A stretch of 64,000 nt of DNA from Streptomyces sp. NBC_00510 (GCA_036013505.1 CP107851.1:1178001-1242000), one strand, 5' to 3'. Positions 35,721 through 43,833 are shown, counted from the first letter of the stretch. The notes: generated by a model not told the origin, from the letters alone. Numbers and translations are program-made.

Positions 35721-36578
35721 GTGTTTGTCAACGAGGACAACCTCACCGAACTGGCGGCCCGGCGCTGGGCGACCGCGCACGCCCCGCGCCAGGCCGAGCT
35801 CCTGTCCGCACTGGTCCGCCACCTCCACGCGTTCGCGCGCGAGGTGGAACTCACCGAGGACGAATGGATGGCCGCGATCCAGTGGCTGACCGAGGCGGGC
35901 CGGATCAGCGACGCCAAGCGTCAGGAACTGATCCTCGCCTCCGACGTGTTCGGGCTGAGCACGCTCGTGGTGCAGCTGAACAACAGGTTCGCGCCGCGGG
36001 CCACCCCCGCCACCGTCCTCGGACCCTTCCACATCGACGGGTCCCCCGCCGCCCCGTACGGCTTCGACATGTCCGACGGCATTCCCGGAACGCTGTTGTT
36101 CATCACCGGCAAGGTCACCGACCTGGACGGCAAGCCCGTGCCCGGGGCCGTCCTCGACGTGTGGCAGGCGGACGCCGACGGCGCCTACGAGGCGCAGCTC
36201 CCCGAGATCGACGAGGCGCGGCTGCGCGCGAAGTACCGGGCCCGCGAGGACGGCACCTACTGCGTCCGCACCATCGCGCCACGCGGCTACGCCATCCCGA
36301 TGGACGGCCCGGTCGGCGACCTGATCAGCACCACCGACATCAGCCACTTCCGCCCCGCGCACGTCCACTTCCTCGTCGACGAACCGGGGTACGAGAAGCT
36401 GATCACCCATCTGTTCCAGGAGGGCAGCGACTACCTGGACAGCGACGTCGTCTTCGGCACGAAGGAAGCGCTGGTGGTCCGGTTCACCGGACAACCGGCG
36501 GGACCGGCCCCCGACGGAACGGCTGTCGACGTGCCGTACCTGCTCGCCGAGTACGACTTCGTCCTGCAGCCCCGCTGA
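35721..36578 (+). CDS. intradiol ring-cleavage dioxygenase (hydroxyquinol 1,2-dioxygenase-like)
   Basis: A 285-residue non-haem Fe(III) dioxygenase that opens catechol-type rings between the hydroxyls. All four ligands are visible: Y156 (ADGAY), Y190 (PRGYAIP), H214 and H216 (RPAHVH). The N-terminal 90 residues form the dimerisation helical domain of the catechol/hydroxyquinol group. GTG 35721 has AGGAG 5 bases upstream, 2 bases after the preceding stop. With the amidohydrolase and CoA genes it points to breakdown of a hydroxylated aromatic compound through a maleylacetate-like product. Confidence 0.92.
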   Translation: MFVNEDNLTELAARRWATAHAPRQAELLSALVRHLHAFAREVELTEDEWMAAIQWLTEAGRISDAKRQELILASDVFGLSTLVVQLNNRFAPRATPATVLGPFHIDGSPAAPYGFDMSDGIPGTLLFITGKVTDLDGKPVPGAVLDVWQADADGAYEAQLPEIDEARLRAKYRAREDGTYCVRTIAPRGYAIPMDGPVGDLISTTDISHFRPAHVHFLVDEPGYEKLITHLFQEGSDYLDSDVVFGTKEALVVRFTGQPAGPAPDGTAVDVPYLLAEYDFVLQPR

Positions 36579-36645
36579 CGCGGCGTCGGCCGCAGGTGCG
36601 GTGCGTCACCGCCGCCATGGCGCGGTGCCCTGTTCCGGCAGGGCC

Positions 36646-37455
36646 TCAGCCGGCGGGGCGCACCTCGCCGTGCGGCCGGCTCTGCCACAGCGCCCAGTCC
36701 GCCGAGACGTCCCCGGCCGCGCGCAGCAGCAGGGGCAGGTACGTGCCGGTGAGCACGTCCACACTGGTCTCGGCGGCGTGCACGGTGACGTTCATCGCCG
36801 CCCGGACCACCCCGTCGCCGTCCCGTACGGGCACGGCGACCGACCGTACGCCGGGGGCGAGTTCCTCGTCGGCCAGCGCCCAGCCGCGGGCCCGGACGGT
36901 GCGCAGCTCCGCGGCGAACTCCTCGGGCGTCCGTCGCGGGGACTCCGGCAGCCCGGAGCGGCTGGGCTCGGCCAGGACGGCCTCCAGCTCCTGCGCCCCC
37001 AGGGCGGCCAGCAGCACCTTGCCCTGGGAGGTCTGCGGGGCGGGGAACCGGGTGCCGATGTCCACCCGCAGCGCGATGATCTTCGGTACGGAGACGCGGG
37101 CCATGTAGACGATGTCGGAGCCGTCCAGCTGCGCCATCGAGGACGACTCCCCGGTCCGCGTGACCAGCGCCTCCATGTGGGGGCGGGCCACGTCCCACAG
37201 GCCGAGCGAGCCCACGTAGGACATGCCCAGGCGCAGCACGCGCGGCGTGAGGGTGAACGCGCCCTGGTCGGCGCGGACGTAGCCGAGCTCCTCCAGCGTC
37301 AGCAGCAGTCGGCGCGCCGTCGGCCGCGCCAGCCCCGTCGCGGCGGCGATCTCGCTCAGCGTCAGCCGGCGGTGCCGGGCGTCGAAGCAGCCGAGCACGT
37401 CCAGCCCGCGGGCCAGCGCCTCCACGAAGTCCGGACCGCTTCCGCGCCCTGCCAT
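36646..37455 (-). CDS. IclR family transcriptional regulator
   Basis: A 269-residue IclR regulator: winged helix-turn-helix at about residues 10-70 (LDVLGCFDARHRRLTLSEIAAATGLARPTARRLLLTLEELGYV) and effector domain with QTSQGKVLLAALGAQELEAVL. It converges with the dioxygenase operon. An ACGGAC-N4-GTCCGC operator lies about 140 bases upstream of its start, matching the site before the CoA-transferase gene, so it should control both. Aromatic acids are usual effectors of the family. Confidence 0.93.
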   Translation of the reverse strand: MAGRGSGPDFVEALARGLDVLGCFDARHRRLTLSEIAAATGLARPTARRLLLTLEELGYVRADQGAFTLTPRVLRLGMSYVGSLGLWDVARPHMEALVTRTGESSSMAQLDGSDIVYMARVSVPKIIALRVDIGTRFPAPQTSQGKVLLAALGAQELEAVLAEPSRSGLPESPRRTPEEFAAELRTVRARGWALADEELAPGVRSVAVPVRDGDGVVRAAMNVTVHAAETSVDVLTGTYLPLLLRAAGDVSADWALWQSRPHGEVRPAG

Positions 37456-37595
37456 CCGATGCCTCCCACGTCCACGACGGCGATGCCCGGCCCACCGGTG
37501 ACCGCAGGGCGGACCGCCCGCAGACGGCGTCGCGCCTGCGTCCGTTCCCCTTCGCGGGCACCGAACCGCACGGGCATCCTCTCGGCGGCCATTAT

Positions 37596-37611
37596 ACGGA
37601 CGATCGTCCGC
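37596..37611. promoter_or_regulatory. IclR autoregulatory operator
   Basis: ACGGACGATCGTCCGC; its inner 14 bp, CGGACGATCGTCCG, are a perfect palindrome. The half-sites and 4-base spacing equal those at 33660-33677. It lies 141 bases before the IclR start, consistent with self-control. Confidence 0.7.
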
Positions 37612-37831
37612 CGCCGACGCGGCCTTGGCGGCACCCGGCCACGGCCGCCACGACAGGAAAGGCCCGCATTCCGCCGGCAATGACACCCGGGCGATGATTT
37701 CCGGTGCCACGCATCAGGCAAAGCGAGGTCGTGCCGCATTCGGCAATCCCCGCCGCGGCGGCCCGGTGATCGGCTTCTTCCTGCGGCTCCACCCGCCGTG
37801 CAGCGCGACTTTACCCATGGCCGAATTTCCG

Positions 37832-37860
37832 TTGACCCGTTCTTGCATTGCGGATTGCAT
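37832..37860 (+). promoter_or_regulatory. candidate promoter of the formate/nitrite transporter gene
   Basis: TTGACC (37832-37837) and TTGCAT (37855-37860) with a 17-base spacer fit a sigma-70-like promoter. The start codon is 126 bases downstream, and an inverted repeat at 37865-37881 covers the expected +1 region, a plausible operator. Confidence 0.45.
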
Positions 37861-37985
37861 GCCGATGACATAGCGCGTCATTTCCCCTGTGACGTGCAAC
37901 TCCTTTTCCTTCACGACGCCTCCACGGACCTAGCATCGGGAAAACCAGGACGGACATTCCGGTACATCAGTGAAGAGGTGACACC

Positions 37986-38837
37986 ATGCCGATCCCCGTG
38001 TCCCAGGCCCTTGACGAGCAGGGGCGGACGGCCGCCGAGAAGGCCGCCGGCCTCCGCAGTCCGGGCCGCTACCTGGTCAGCTCCCTGCTGGCCGGAGCGT
38101 TCGTCGGGGTCGCGGCGGTGCTGCTGCTCACGGTCACCGGACCGCTGGCGGCCGCGGGGTCGCCGTCCACGAAACTCGTCCAGGGCCTGCTGTTCGCCGT
38201 GGCGCTCACCCTGGTGGTCTTCGCCGGCGCCGAACTCACCACCGGCAACATGATGACGACGGTCCAGGGCGTCGTCGTCCGCAGCATCAGCGGCGCCAAC
38301 GCGGTGGCCCTGGTCGTGGGTTCGTTCGTGGGCAACCTCATCGGGTCCGCCCTGTTCGCGCTGCTGGTGCACGGCAGCGGGGTCATCACCGCGGGCGCCG
38401 CTCCCGGGCACACCGCGCCGGCCCTCGCCCTGCTCACCACCCTGCTCAAGACGAAGGCGGCGGAGTCCGGCGGGGCGCTGTTCTTCCGCGGTGTGCTCTG
38501 CAACTTCCTGGTCTGCCTGGGCGTCTGGATGGCCGCGCGGACCCGGTCGGACGGCGCCAAGATCGCGCTGATCTTCTGGGCCCTGCTGGCGTTCGTCGGC
38601 TCCGGCTTCGAGCACGTCGTGGCCAACATGACGTACTACTCGCTCGGGTTGCTGGAGCACGTGCCGGACGCGACGGCCGCCGGCTTCGCGCGCAACCTGC
38701 TGCTGGTGGGCCTCGGCAACCTCGTCGGCGGCGGACTGCTGGTCGGCGCGGCGTACGCGTTCGTGGGCCGCGGCAGGCCGGGGAGGCCCGCCGGCGGGCC
38801 CGCCCCCGTCGAGGCTCCGGAGTCGGTCCCGGTCTGA
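37986..38837 (+). CDS. formate/nitrite transporter (FNT family)
   Basis: A 283-residue pentameric channel subunit with six transmembrane helices. The conserved NMMTTVQG loop near residue 88, the NFLVCLGVWMAARTRSDGAKI segment near residue 175 and the pore histidine in GSGFEHVVANM near residue 212 are FNT hallmarks. It exchanges formate, nitrite or related small anions with protons. AAGAGGTGACACC precedes ATG 37986. The window also contains a formate dehydrogenase-like gene 20 kb away; a functional link is possible but not shown. Confidence 0.93.
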   Translation: MPIPVSQALDEQGRTAAEKAAGLRSPGRYLVSSLLAGAFVGVAAVLLLTVTGPLAAAGSPSTKLVQGLLFAVALTLVVFAGAELTTGNMMTTVQGVVVRSISGANAVALVVGSFVGNLIGSALFALLVHGSGVITAGAAPGHTAPALALLTTLLKTKAAESGGALFFRGVLCNFLVCLGVWMAARTRSDGAKIALIFWALLAFVGSGFEHVVANMTYYSLGLLEHVPDATAAGFARNLLLVGLGNLVGGGLLVGAAYAFVGRGRPGRPAGGPAPVEAPESVPV

Positions 38838-38849
38838 GTGACGCGGACC

Positions 38850-38885
38850 GGTCCGGCGGCGGACCCGGGTGGCCGCCGCCGGACC
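38850..38885. terminator. hairpin between transporter and pirin genes
   Basis: A 13-bp perfect stem (GGTCCGGCGGCGG with CCGCCGCCGGACC) and 10-base loop, located between two convergent genes and likely serving both. Confidence 0.8.
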
Positions 38886-38892
38886 GCGCCGG

Positions 38893-39819
38893 TCAGTGCG
38901 TGTTCCCCCGCGATTTCAGGGGCACCCGCGGCAGTTCCGGCGCGGGCAGCGCGTCGCCGTCGTAGCCCTTCACCTCACCGAACCGGGTACCCGTCATCCA
39001 GTCGGAGCGGGCCTGTTCGATGTCCTCCTGCGTGCGGCCGATGAAGTTCCACCACATGATGATCCGCTCGCCGAGGGGAGGCCCCCCGAGCAGCACCGCC
39101 CGGGCGGGGACGTCGGCGTGGTTGGTCAGGGTCAGGGTGTCGCCGCCGGGGGCCAGGTAGCCGAGTTCGGCCGGGCTCAGCCGGGTGCCGGCCATCTCCA
39201 CGTCGCCGGCGTCGACGAGCAGGCCGTGCTCGTAGGCCGGGTCGATCGCCAGGGTGACGGTCGCACCGGGATCGAGGGCGAGTTCGGCGCCGAGCAGCGG
39301 GGTGAAGGTCGGCACCGGCGAGGTGTCGCCGGCCAGGGACCCCAGGAACACCCGTACCACGCCCCCGCCGAGCGCCACGGGCTCCGGGACGTAGTGCTGG
39401 AAGGCGGGGGCGGTGTCACGGTGCCGCTCGGGGAGCACGACCCACAGCTGGACGCCGTGCAGGACCGTGGTGCGCTCGGTGGAGACCTCCGAGTGGCTGA
39501 TGCCGTGCCCGCCGGTCATGAGGTTGAGTTCGCCGGGCCGTACGTAGGCGTGCGTCCCGAGGCTGTCGCGGTGCTCGATCTCGCCGCTGAAGAGCCAGCT
39601 CACGGTCTGCAGCCCGGTGTGCGGGTGGGGCGCGACGTCCATGCCTCCGGTGTCGGAGACGTCGTCCGGCCCGTAGTGGTCGGCGAAGCACCAGGCGCCG
39701 ATGAGCGAGCGGTTCCGCTGCGGCAGGGTGCGCCGCACCGTCATCGCGCGGGGTCCGCCGAGCGGGACGTCACGGGCGGACAGGATCTCCACGGTGCCCT
39801 CGGGCTGGGTCTCGCTCAT
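38893..39819 (-). CDS. pirin family protein
   Basis: A 308-residue double-cupin pirin. The metal ligands of the N-terminal cupin are H65, H67 (APHPHTGL), H109 and E111 (GISHSE). Bacterial pirins act as redox-linked regulators or as quercetinase-like dioxygenases. ATG 39819 with GAGAAG upstream is preferred over a TTG at 39837. It is divergent from an AhpD-like gene, and an AT-richer 125-base gap holds both promoters; such pairs often respond to oxidative stress. Confidence 0.93.
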   Translation of the reverse strand: MSETQPEGTVEILSARDVPLGGPRAMTVRRTLPQRNRSLIGAWCFADHYGPDDVSDTGGMDVAPHPHTGLQTVSWLFSGEIEHRDSLGTHAYVRPGELNLMTGGHGISHSEVSTERTTVLHGVQLWVVLPERHRDTAPAFQHYVPEPVALGGGVVRVFLGSLAGDTSPVPTFTPLLGAELALDPGATVTLAIDPAYEHGLLVDAGDVEMAGTRLSPAELGYLAPGGDTLTLTNHADVPARAVLLGGPPLGERIIMWWNFIGRTQEDIEQARSDWMTGTRFGEVKGYDGDALPAPELPRVPLKSRGNTH

Positions 39820-39944
39820 GTCGCGCTTCTCACACAACGACTGCTTCGAATTTCAACAATCATGGAGTCGATGATACGGCGATGCCCCCGACGGACGACG
39901 GTGCATCCCACAGCGGCCGGAGACGGCCCGGCGAAGGAGTGCTG

Positions 39945-40433
39945 GTGAGCGACACCACGGTGGTTCGGCGGAGCAGGCGGATCTTCATCGACAAGCAGAG
40001 CCCGCGGGCCTACAAGGCGATGCTGGCGGCCGCCGAGACCGTACGGGCCGTGGCCACCGAGGCCGGGCTCGAACACGACCTGGTGGAGCTGGTGAACATC
40101 CGCGTGTCGCAGCTGAACGGCTGCGCCTTCTGCCTCGACCGGCACACCAGGACCGCCCTCAACGCCGGCGAGACCCCGCAGCGGCTGACCGTGCTGCCGG
40201 CCTGGCGCGACACCGAGCTGTTCACCGCGCGCGAGCGCGCCGCGCTCGCGGTGGCCGAGGTGACCACGGACCCCACCGACGCCGCCGCCCAGGAAGAGGC
40301 CTACCAGGCCGCACGCGAGGTCTTCGGCGACGACGAGCTCTCGGCCCTGATCTGGGTGGCGATCACGATCAACTCCTTCAACCGGGTCTCCATCCTGAGC
40401 AAGCACCCGGTCCGCCCCGGCCCGCGGCAGTGA
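39945..40433 (+). CDS. AhpD/carboxymuconolactone decarboxylase family protein
   Basis: A 162-residue protein with the peroxidase-type C60-x-x-C63-x3-H67 motif in NGCAFCLDRH, characteristic of AhpD-like alkylhydroperoxidases. The helical fold repeats around NIRVSQL. GTG 39945 has AAGGAG upstream; an in-frame ATG at 39882 lacks one. It should reduce peroxides using thiols, consistent with divergent pirin. The N-terminal SRRIFIDKQSPRAYKAM helix is usual for this subgroup. Confidence 0.92.
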   Translation: MSDTTVVRRSRRIFIDKQSPRAYKAMLAAAETVRAVATEAGLEHDLVELVNIRVSQLNGCAFCLDRHTRTALNAGETPQRLTVLPAWRDTELFTARERAALAVAEVTTDPTDAAAQEEAYQAAREVFGDDELSALIWVAITINSFNRVSILSKHPVRPGPRQ

Positions 40434-40455
40434 GCCACGACCGTACGCGAAGGGG

Positions 40456-40487
40456 CGCGGCCCGCCGTTCGTGACGGCCGGGCCGCG
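40456..40487. terminator. hairpin between AhpD-like and aldo/keto reductase genes
   Basis: A 9-bp stem (CGCGGCCCG with CGGGCCGCG) separated by 14 bases, in the gap between two convergent genes. Confidence 0.65.
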
Positions 40488-40507
40488 TCCCTCCCGTTGC
40501 GGCGGGC

Positions 40508-41530
40508 TCAGCCGTTCGGGTCCCGCTGGGCCCCCGGGCCGGACTGCACCCGCTCGATGTACTCCGGGGCGAGCCGGCTGACCTCGTCGAGCGCGGCGAG
40601 GTCGTCCTCGGTGAGCGTGAGCCCGGCCGCGGCGAGGTTGCCCTGCAGCTGGTCCATGCGGCTCGCGCCGACCAGCACGCTGCTGACCCCGGGCTGCTGC
40701 ATCACCCAGGCGAGGGCCACCTGCGCGACCGTCGCGCCGTGCCGCCCGGCGATCTCGTCGAGGCGGTCGACGACGTCGTATCCGCGTGCCTCGTCGACCG
40801 GCGGGTTCGAGCCCTTGCCCCAGCGCGTCGACCGGTCGCGCTCCGCTCCCCGGCGGAACTTGCCGCTCAGGAAACCGCCCGCGAGGGGGCTGTAGACCAG
40901 CAGGCCGAGCCCCTGGTCGCGCACGGCGGGGAGGATCTCGCGCTCGATGTCCCGGCCGACGAGGGAGTAGTAGGCCTGCAGGGAGGCGAAGCGCTCCAGG
41001 TCGTGCAGGGCCGAGACGCCCAGCGCCTTCATCAGCTGCCACGCCGCGAGGTTGGAGGCGCCGATGTAGCGCACCTTGCCCTGGCGGACCGCGTCGTCGA
41101 GCGTGCGGAGGGTCTCCTCCAGCGGCGTCAGCGGGTCGAAGCTGTGGATCTGGTAGAGGTCGATCCGGTCCGTGCCCAGCCGCCGCAGGCTGTCCTCCAG
41201 CTGGCGCATGACGTGCAGGCGCGACAGGCCCATGTCGTTGGGGCCGGCGCCCATCCGGCCGTAGACCTTCGTGGCGAGGACGACGTCGTCGCGCCGCCCG
41301 CCGAGTATCCGGCCGAGCACCTCCTCCGACTCGCCGTCGGAGTAGATGTTCGCGGTGTCGATCAGGTTCACGCCGGCGTCGAGCGCGGCGTCCAGCATAT
41401 TGCCGGACTCGGTGTCGCCGAGGCCCCCGAGCACCTTCCAGAAGTCGTGGTCGCCTCCGCCGAAGGACATGGTGCCCAGGCCGAGCCGGGACACCAGGAG
41501 TCCGGTGTTGCCAAGTCGCGTGTAGCGCAT
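40508..41530 (-). CDS. aldo/keto reductase (AKR11/12-like)
   Basis: A 340-residue reductase with the full tetrad: D58 and Y63 in IDTANIYSDG, K88 in LATKVY, H129 in YQIHSFDP. The R-LGNTGLLVSRLGLGTMSFGG start and GASRMDQLQGNL cofactor site are typical of the YajO/YghZ-like group that reduces sugars, steroids or aldehydes with NADPH. ATG 41530 is chosen over an extended 41587 start. It is divergent from a TetR regulator, with an inverted repeat between them. Confidence 0.92.
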   Translation of the reverse strand: MRYTRLGNTGLLVSRLGLGTMSFGGGDHDFWKVLGGLGDTESGNMLDAALDAGVNLIDTANIYSDGESEEVLGRILGGRRDDVVLATKVYGRMGAGPNDMGLSRLHVMRQLEDSLRRLGTDRIDLYQIHSFDPLTPLEETLRTLDDAVRQGKVRYIGASNLAAWQLMKALGVSALHDLERFASLQAYYSLVGRDIEREILPAVRDQGLGLLVYSPLAGGFLSGKFRRGAERDRSTRWGKGSNPPVDEARGYDVVDRLDEIAGRHGATVAQVALAWVMQQPGVSSVLVGASRMDQLQGNLAAAGLTLTEDDLAALDEVSRLAPEYIERVQSGPGAQRDPNG

Positions 41531-41624
41531 GTCGTCGTCTGCCTTGCCTTTGCGTGTCACTGCCTCGCGGACCGGACAGCGGTGCACCGTTCACGGGGCA
41601 CATCGGACAGTATGCACGACATGG

Positions 41625-41645
41625 TGTCGGACATAGCGTCCGAGA
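41625..41645. promoter_or_regulatory. operator candidate between aldo/keto reductase and tetR
   Basis: GTCGGAC and GTCCGAGAC form an imperfect inverted repeat, followed by ACAGTAC. Related GGACAGTA and GGACATAG elements nearby make a small cluster. Position between divergent genes fits TetR control. Confidence 0.5.
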
Positions 41646-41706
41646 CAGTACGGTGACCCTACGGGACGAAGAGAATGGGCGTCCGGTCAACCAGGGAGCA
41701 GCACAC

Positions 41707-42333
41707 ATGGCATCGATCACCCGCCCGACCCGCCAGACCAGGCGCCGCGCGGACTCCGAGGCGGCGGTCCTCGCCGCCACCGAGCGGCTCCTCCAGGCCG
41801 GCGCCACCTTCACCGAGCTCGGCGTCCAGCGGATCGCCGCGGAGGCGGGCGTGGCCCGGTCGACCTTCTACCTGTGCTTCCGGGACAAGACCGACCTGCT
41901 CGTCCGACTGACCGCCCACATGAAGGAGGAGCTGTTCCGGATCGGCGGCGACTGGCGCCCGACCGGGCCGGACGGCGGCCCCGACGGCCTGGCGGCGATC
42001 TACGTGGAGCAGCTGCGCTACTACCGCGAGCGCGGTCCACTGCTCGCCGCCATCGCCGAAGTGGCGGCCTACGACGCCGAGATGCGCGAGGCGAGGGTGC
42101 GGGAGATCGACCGGTTCACCCGGCACATGACCCGGCTGATCGAGGAGGAGCAGGAGGCCGGCCGCCTCCACCGGGGGGTGGACGCGACGGCCGCGGCGCA
42201 GGTGCTGGCCTGGGGCGGTGAGCAGGTCATCGCGCGTCAGGTGGCGATCGGCGACCCGGCCCGGGACGAGGCCGTGGCCCGCGACCTGGCCGAGTCGCAG
42301 TGGCACGGCACCTACCGCCGCCCGGAGGCCTGA
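41707..42333 (+). CDS. TetR family transcriptional regulator
   Basis: A 208-residue regulator. The HTH is at about residues 18-62 (ERLLQAGATFTELGVQRIAAEAGVARSTFYLCFRDKTDLLVRL), and the C-terminal part is a TetR ligand domain rich in acidic helices. ATG 41707 has CCAGGGAGC upstream. It diverges from the aldo/keto reductase and probably represses it and itself. Confidence 0.9.
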   Translation: MASITRPTRQTRRRADSEAAVLAATERLLQAGATFTELGVQRIAAEAGVARSTFYLCFRDKTDLLVRLTAHMKEELFRIGGDWRPTGPDGGPDGLAAIYVEQLRYYRERGPLLAAIAEVAAYDAEMREARVREIDRFTRHMTRLIEEEQEAGRLHRGVDATAAAQVLAWGGEQVIARQVAIGDPARDEAVARDLAESQWHGTYRRPEA

Positions 42334-42369
42334 GTCCTCCCGTACGGCGGAACGCGAACGGTCCCAGAT

Positions 42370-42382
42370 TTGACTCGGTCAA
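42370..42382. promoter_or_regulatory. Fur-type box 1 (upstream of DUF2180 gene)
   Basis: TTGACTCGGTCAA: 5-bp arms and 3-base spacer. The same TTGAC-N3-GTCAA pattern occurs before the fur and dps genes. Located 73 bases upstream of the DUF2180 start; the TTGACT element may also serve as -35. Confidence 0.7.
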
Positions 42383-42454
42383 TTCTCGCCTTTACGTTCG
42401 AGGGGCGGGGCGACGAGAGCCGCGCCCCTCCCCCACCCCACGGAGCGAACCCGC

Positions 42455-42664
42455 GTGAAGTGCTACGACTGTGTCCAGGAAGCCCGCCACGACAGCGAAG
42501 GCATCGGCGTCTGCACCCGTTGCGGCCTGTTCACCTGCGCGGACCACTCCCACGTCGCCCGCCTCCCCGTCCACCAGCCCCGGGGGCTCGGCCGGGCGAC
42601 CAGCCGCCTGCCCGCTCGCCGCGTCGTCTGCGCCACCTGCCATACGGCCGAGACCGCCGAGTGA
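42455..42664 (+). CDS. DUF2180 small zinc-ribbon protein
   Basis: A 69-residue protein whose cysteines (CYDC near the start, CTRCG, CADHSH, CATC at the end) should bind one or two zinc ions. DUF2180 proteins are small actinobacterial proteins found beside stress and iron genes. GTG 42455 has CGGAG upstream. It precedes fur, with a Fur-type box before each, so expression probably follows iron or oxidative state. Molecular function unknown. Confidence 0.85.
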   Translation: MKCYDCVQEARHDSEGIGVCTRCGLFTCADHSHVARLPVHQPRGLGRATSRLPARRVVCATCHTAETAE

Positions 42665-42693
42665 GCACGGCCACGGCGGCACGTGCACTAAAA

Positions 42694-42706
42694 TTGACTG
42701 TGTCAA
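42694..42706. promoter_or_regulatory. Fur-type box 2 (fur autoregulation)
   Basis: TTGACTGTGTCAA, the same 5-3-5 pattern, 30 bases before the fur start. A site this near the start codon fits autorepression. Confidence 0.75.
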
Positions 42707-42736
42707 ATCTCGTGCGCGAAGGAGCGTGACGCCGCC

Positions 42737-43174
42737 ATGGAGCAGTCAGTGGGCGACCTGCTCAAGAGCAAGGGGCTGCGCAGTACGGCACAGCGCCGCG
42801 CCCTCCTCGGCGCCCTGCAGGGCCATCCCCACTCCACCGCCTCCGAGCTCGAGGCGAGGATCGGCGTCGGCTCCCCGGGCGCGGGCGGACTGTCCAAGCA
42901 GGGCCTCTACAACGTGCTCGACGACCTCACCAGGGTGCAGTTGATCCGCTGCATCGAGCCCGCCGGTTCCGCCGCGCGCTACGAGCTGCGCGTCGGCGAC
43001 AACCACCACCACCTGGTGTGCCGCAACTGCGGGCGCGTCGAGGACGTCGACTGCACGGTCGGCGCGGCCCCCTGCCTGGACCCCGTGGAGGACAAGGGCT
43101 TCGTCATCGACGAGGCCGAGATCACCTGGTGGGGCCTGTGCGCCGAGTGCCAGAAGGCCACCACCGGCGCCTAG
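42737..43174 (+). CDS. Fur family transcriptional regulator
   Basis: A 145-residue Fur-family metalloregulator: winged-helix domain at residues 1-80 (LRSTAQRRALLGALQGHPHSTASELEARI) and a C-terminal metal-binding dimer domain with DNHHHLVCRNCG and a second CxxC at C135/C138 forming the structural zinc site with C95/C98. FurA/PerR types sense iron or peroxide. No catalase gene follows, but dps does. Three TTGAC-N3-GTCAA sites in this locus are probably its targets. ATG 42737. Confidence 0.93.
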   Translation: MEQSVGDLLKSKGLRSTAQRRALLGALQGHPHSTASELEARIGVGSPGAGGLSKQGLYNVLDDLTRVQLIRCIEPAGSAARYELRVGDNHHHLVCRNCGRVEDVDCTVGAAPCLDPVEDKGFVIDEAEITWWGLCAECQKATTGA

Positions 43175-43176
43175 AT

Positions 43177-43189
43177 TTGACCGGGTCTA
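43177..43189. promoter_or_regulatory. Fur-type box 3 (upstream of dps)
   Basis: TTGACCGGGTCTA, one mismatch from the pattern, sits inside a 25-bp near-perfect palindrome whose outer arms are CTAGATT (43171-43177) and AATCTAG (43189-43195). It lies just after the fur stop and 135 bases before the dps start. Confidence 0.75.
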
Positions 43190-43323
43190 ATCTAGGCGTA
43201 GTGTGGGAAGCGCACCAGGACGAAGGCCGTCACCGGCCCCATCACACCCCTCCCACCTCGCCGCCGGACGCGGACCTCGCGGCACGCACCGCACACCGCT
43301 CGCCCATGGGAACGGAGTCCATC

Positions 43324-43833
43324 GTGACCACGACCCTGCACGCCTCCCCCACCAACCGGCGCCGCGCTTTCGACGCCGCCCCGTTCACCGCCTCGGCGCC
43401 GCTGGCCGCCAGCCTCCAGGACGTCCTCGTCGACCTGCTGGAACTGCACGCACAGACCAAGCAGGCGCACTGGAACGTCGTCGGCCGCGGCTTCCGCGGT
43501 CTGCACCTGGAACTGGACGAGATCGCCGCAACCGCCCGTGAAGCGGCGGACGAGATCGCCGAGCGGATGCGCGCCGTCTGCGCCACCCCCGACGGCAGGA
43601 GCGACACCGTGGCACGGACCACGACGCTCCCCGAGTTCCCCGCGGGCCGTATCGAGGACAGCCGCGCCGCGACCCTCGTCCTCGGCCGCCTCAACACCGT
43701 CGGATGCGTGCTGCGCGCGGCGTCCAGCGCCACGGGCGGCGAGGACCCGGCCACCGGGGACCTGGTCAACACCACGCTGCAGTGCGTGGAGAAGCACGCC
43801 TGGATGCTGCGCGACCGCCTCGCCCACGTCTGA
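43324..43833 (+). CDS. Dps family ferritin-like DNA-protection protein
   Basis: A 169-residue four-helix-bundle protein. The ferroxidase site between subunits is visible: H49 in KQAHWNVVG, H61, D65 and E66 in GLHLELDEI. Dps oxidises ferrous iron with peroxide and protects DNA. GTG 43324 has GGAG 7 bases upstream; an in-frame ATG at 43306 is the alternative. It follows fur and has its own Fur-type palindrome, so it should be induced when Fur is released. Confidence 0.93.
   Translation: MTTTLHASPTNRRRAFDAAPFTASAPLAASLQDVLVDLLELHAQTKQAHWNVVGRGFRGLHLELDEIAATAREAADEIAERMRAVCATPDGRSDTVARTTTLPEFPAGRIEDSRAATLVLGRLNTVGCVLRAASSATGGEDPATGDLVNTTLQCVEKHAWMLRDRLAHV

Larger units (their letters stand above)
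37456..37985. other. 530-bp intergenic region between iclR and the transporter gene
   Basis: No gene of certain standing. It holds the IclR operator (37596-37611), a less GC-rich stretch at about 37780-37960, a TTGACC/TTGCAT promoter for the transporter, and an inverted repeat ATGAC-N7-GTCAT at 37865-37881. A leftward 66-codon frame (37914-37714) has weak codon bias and is not called as a gene. Confidence 0.5.

Noticed and set aside
37714..37914. 66-codon leftward frame upstream of the transporter
   Set aside because: Weak third-position GC, no clear binding site that fits, overlaps the predicted promoter of the transporter.
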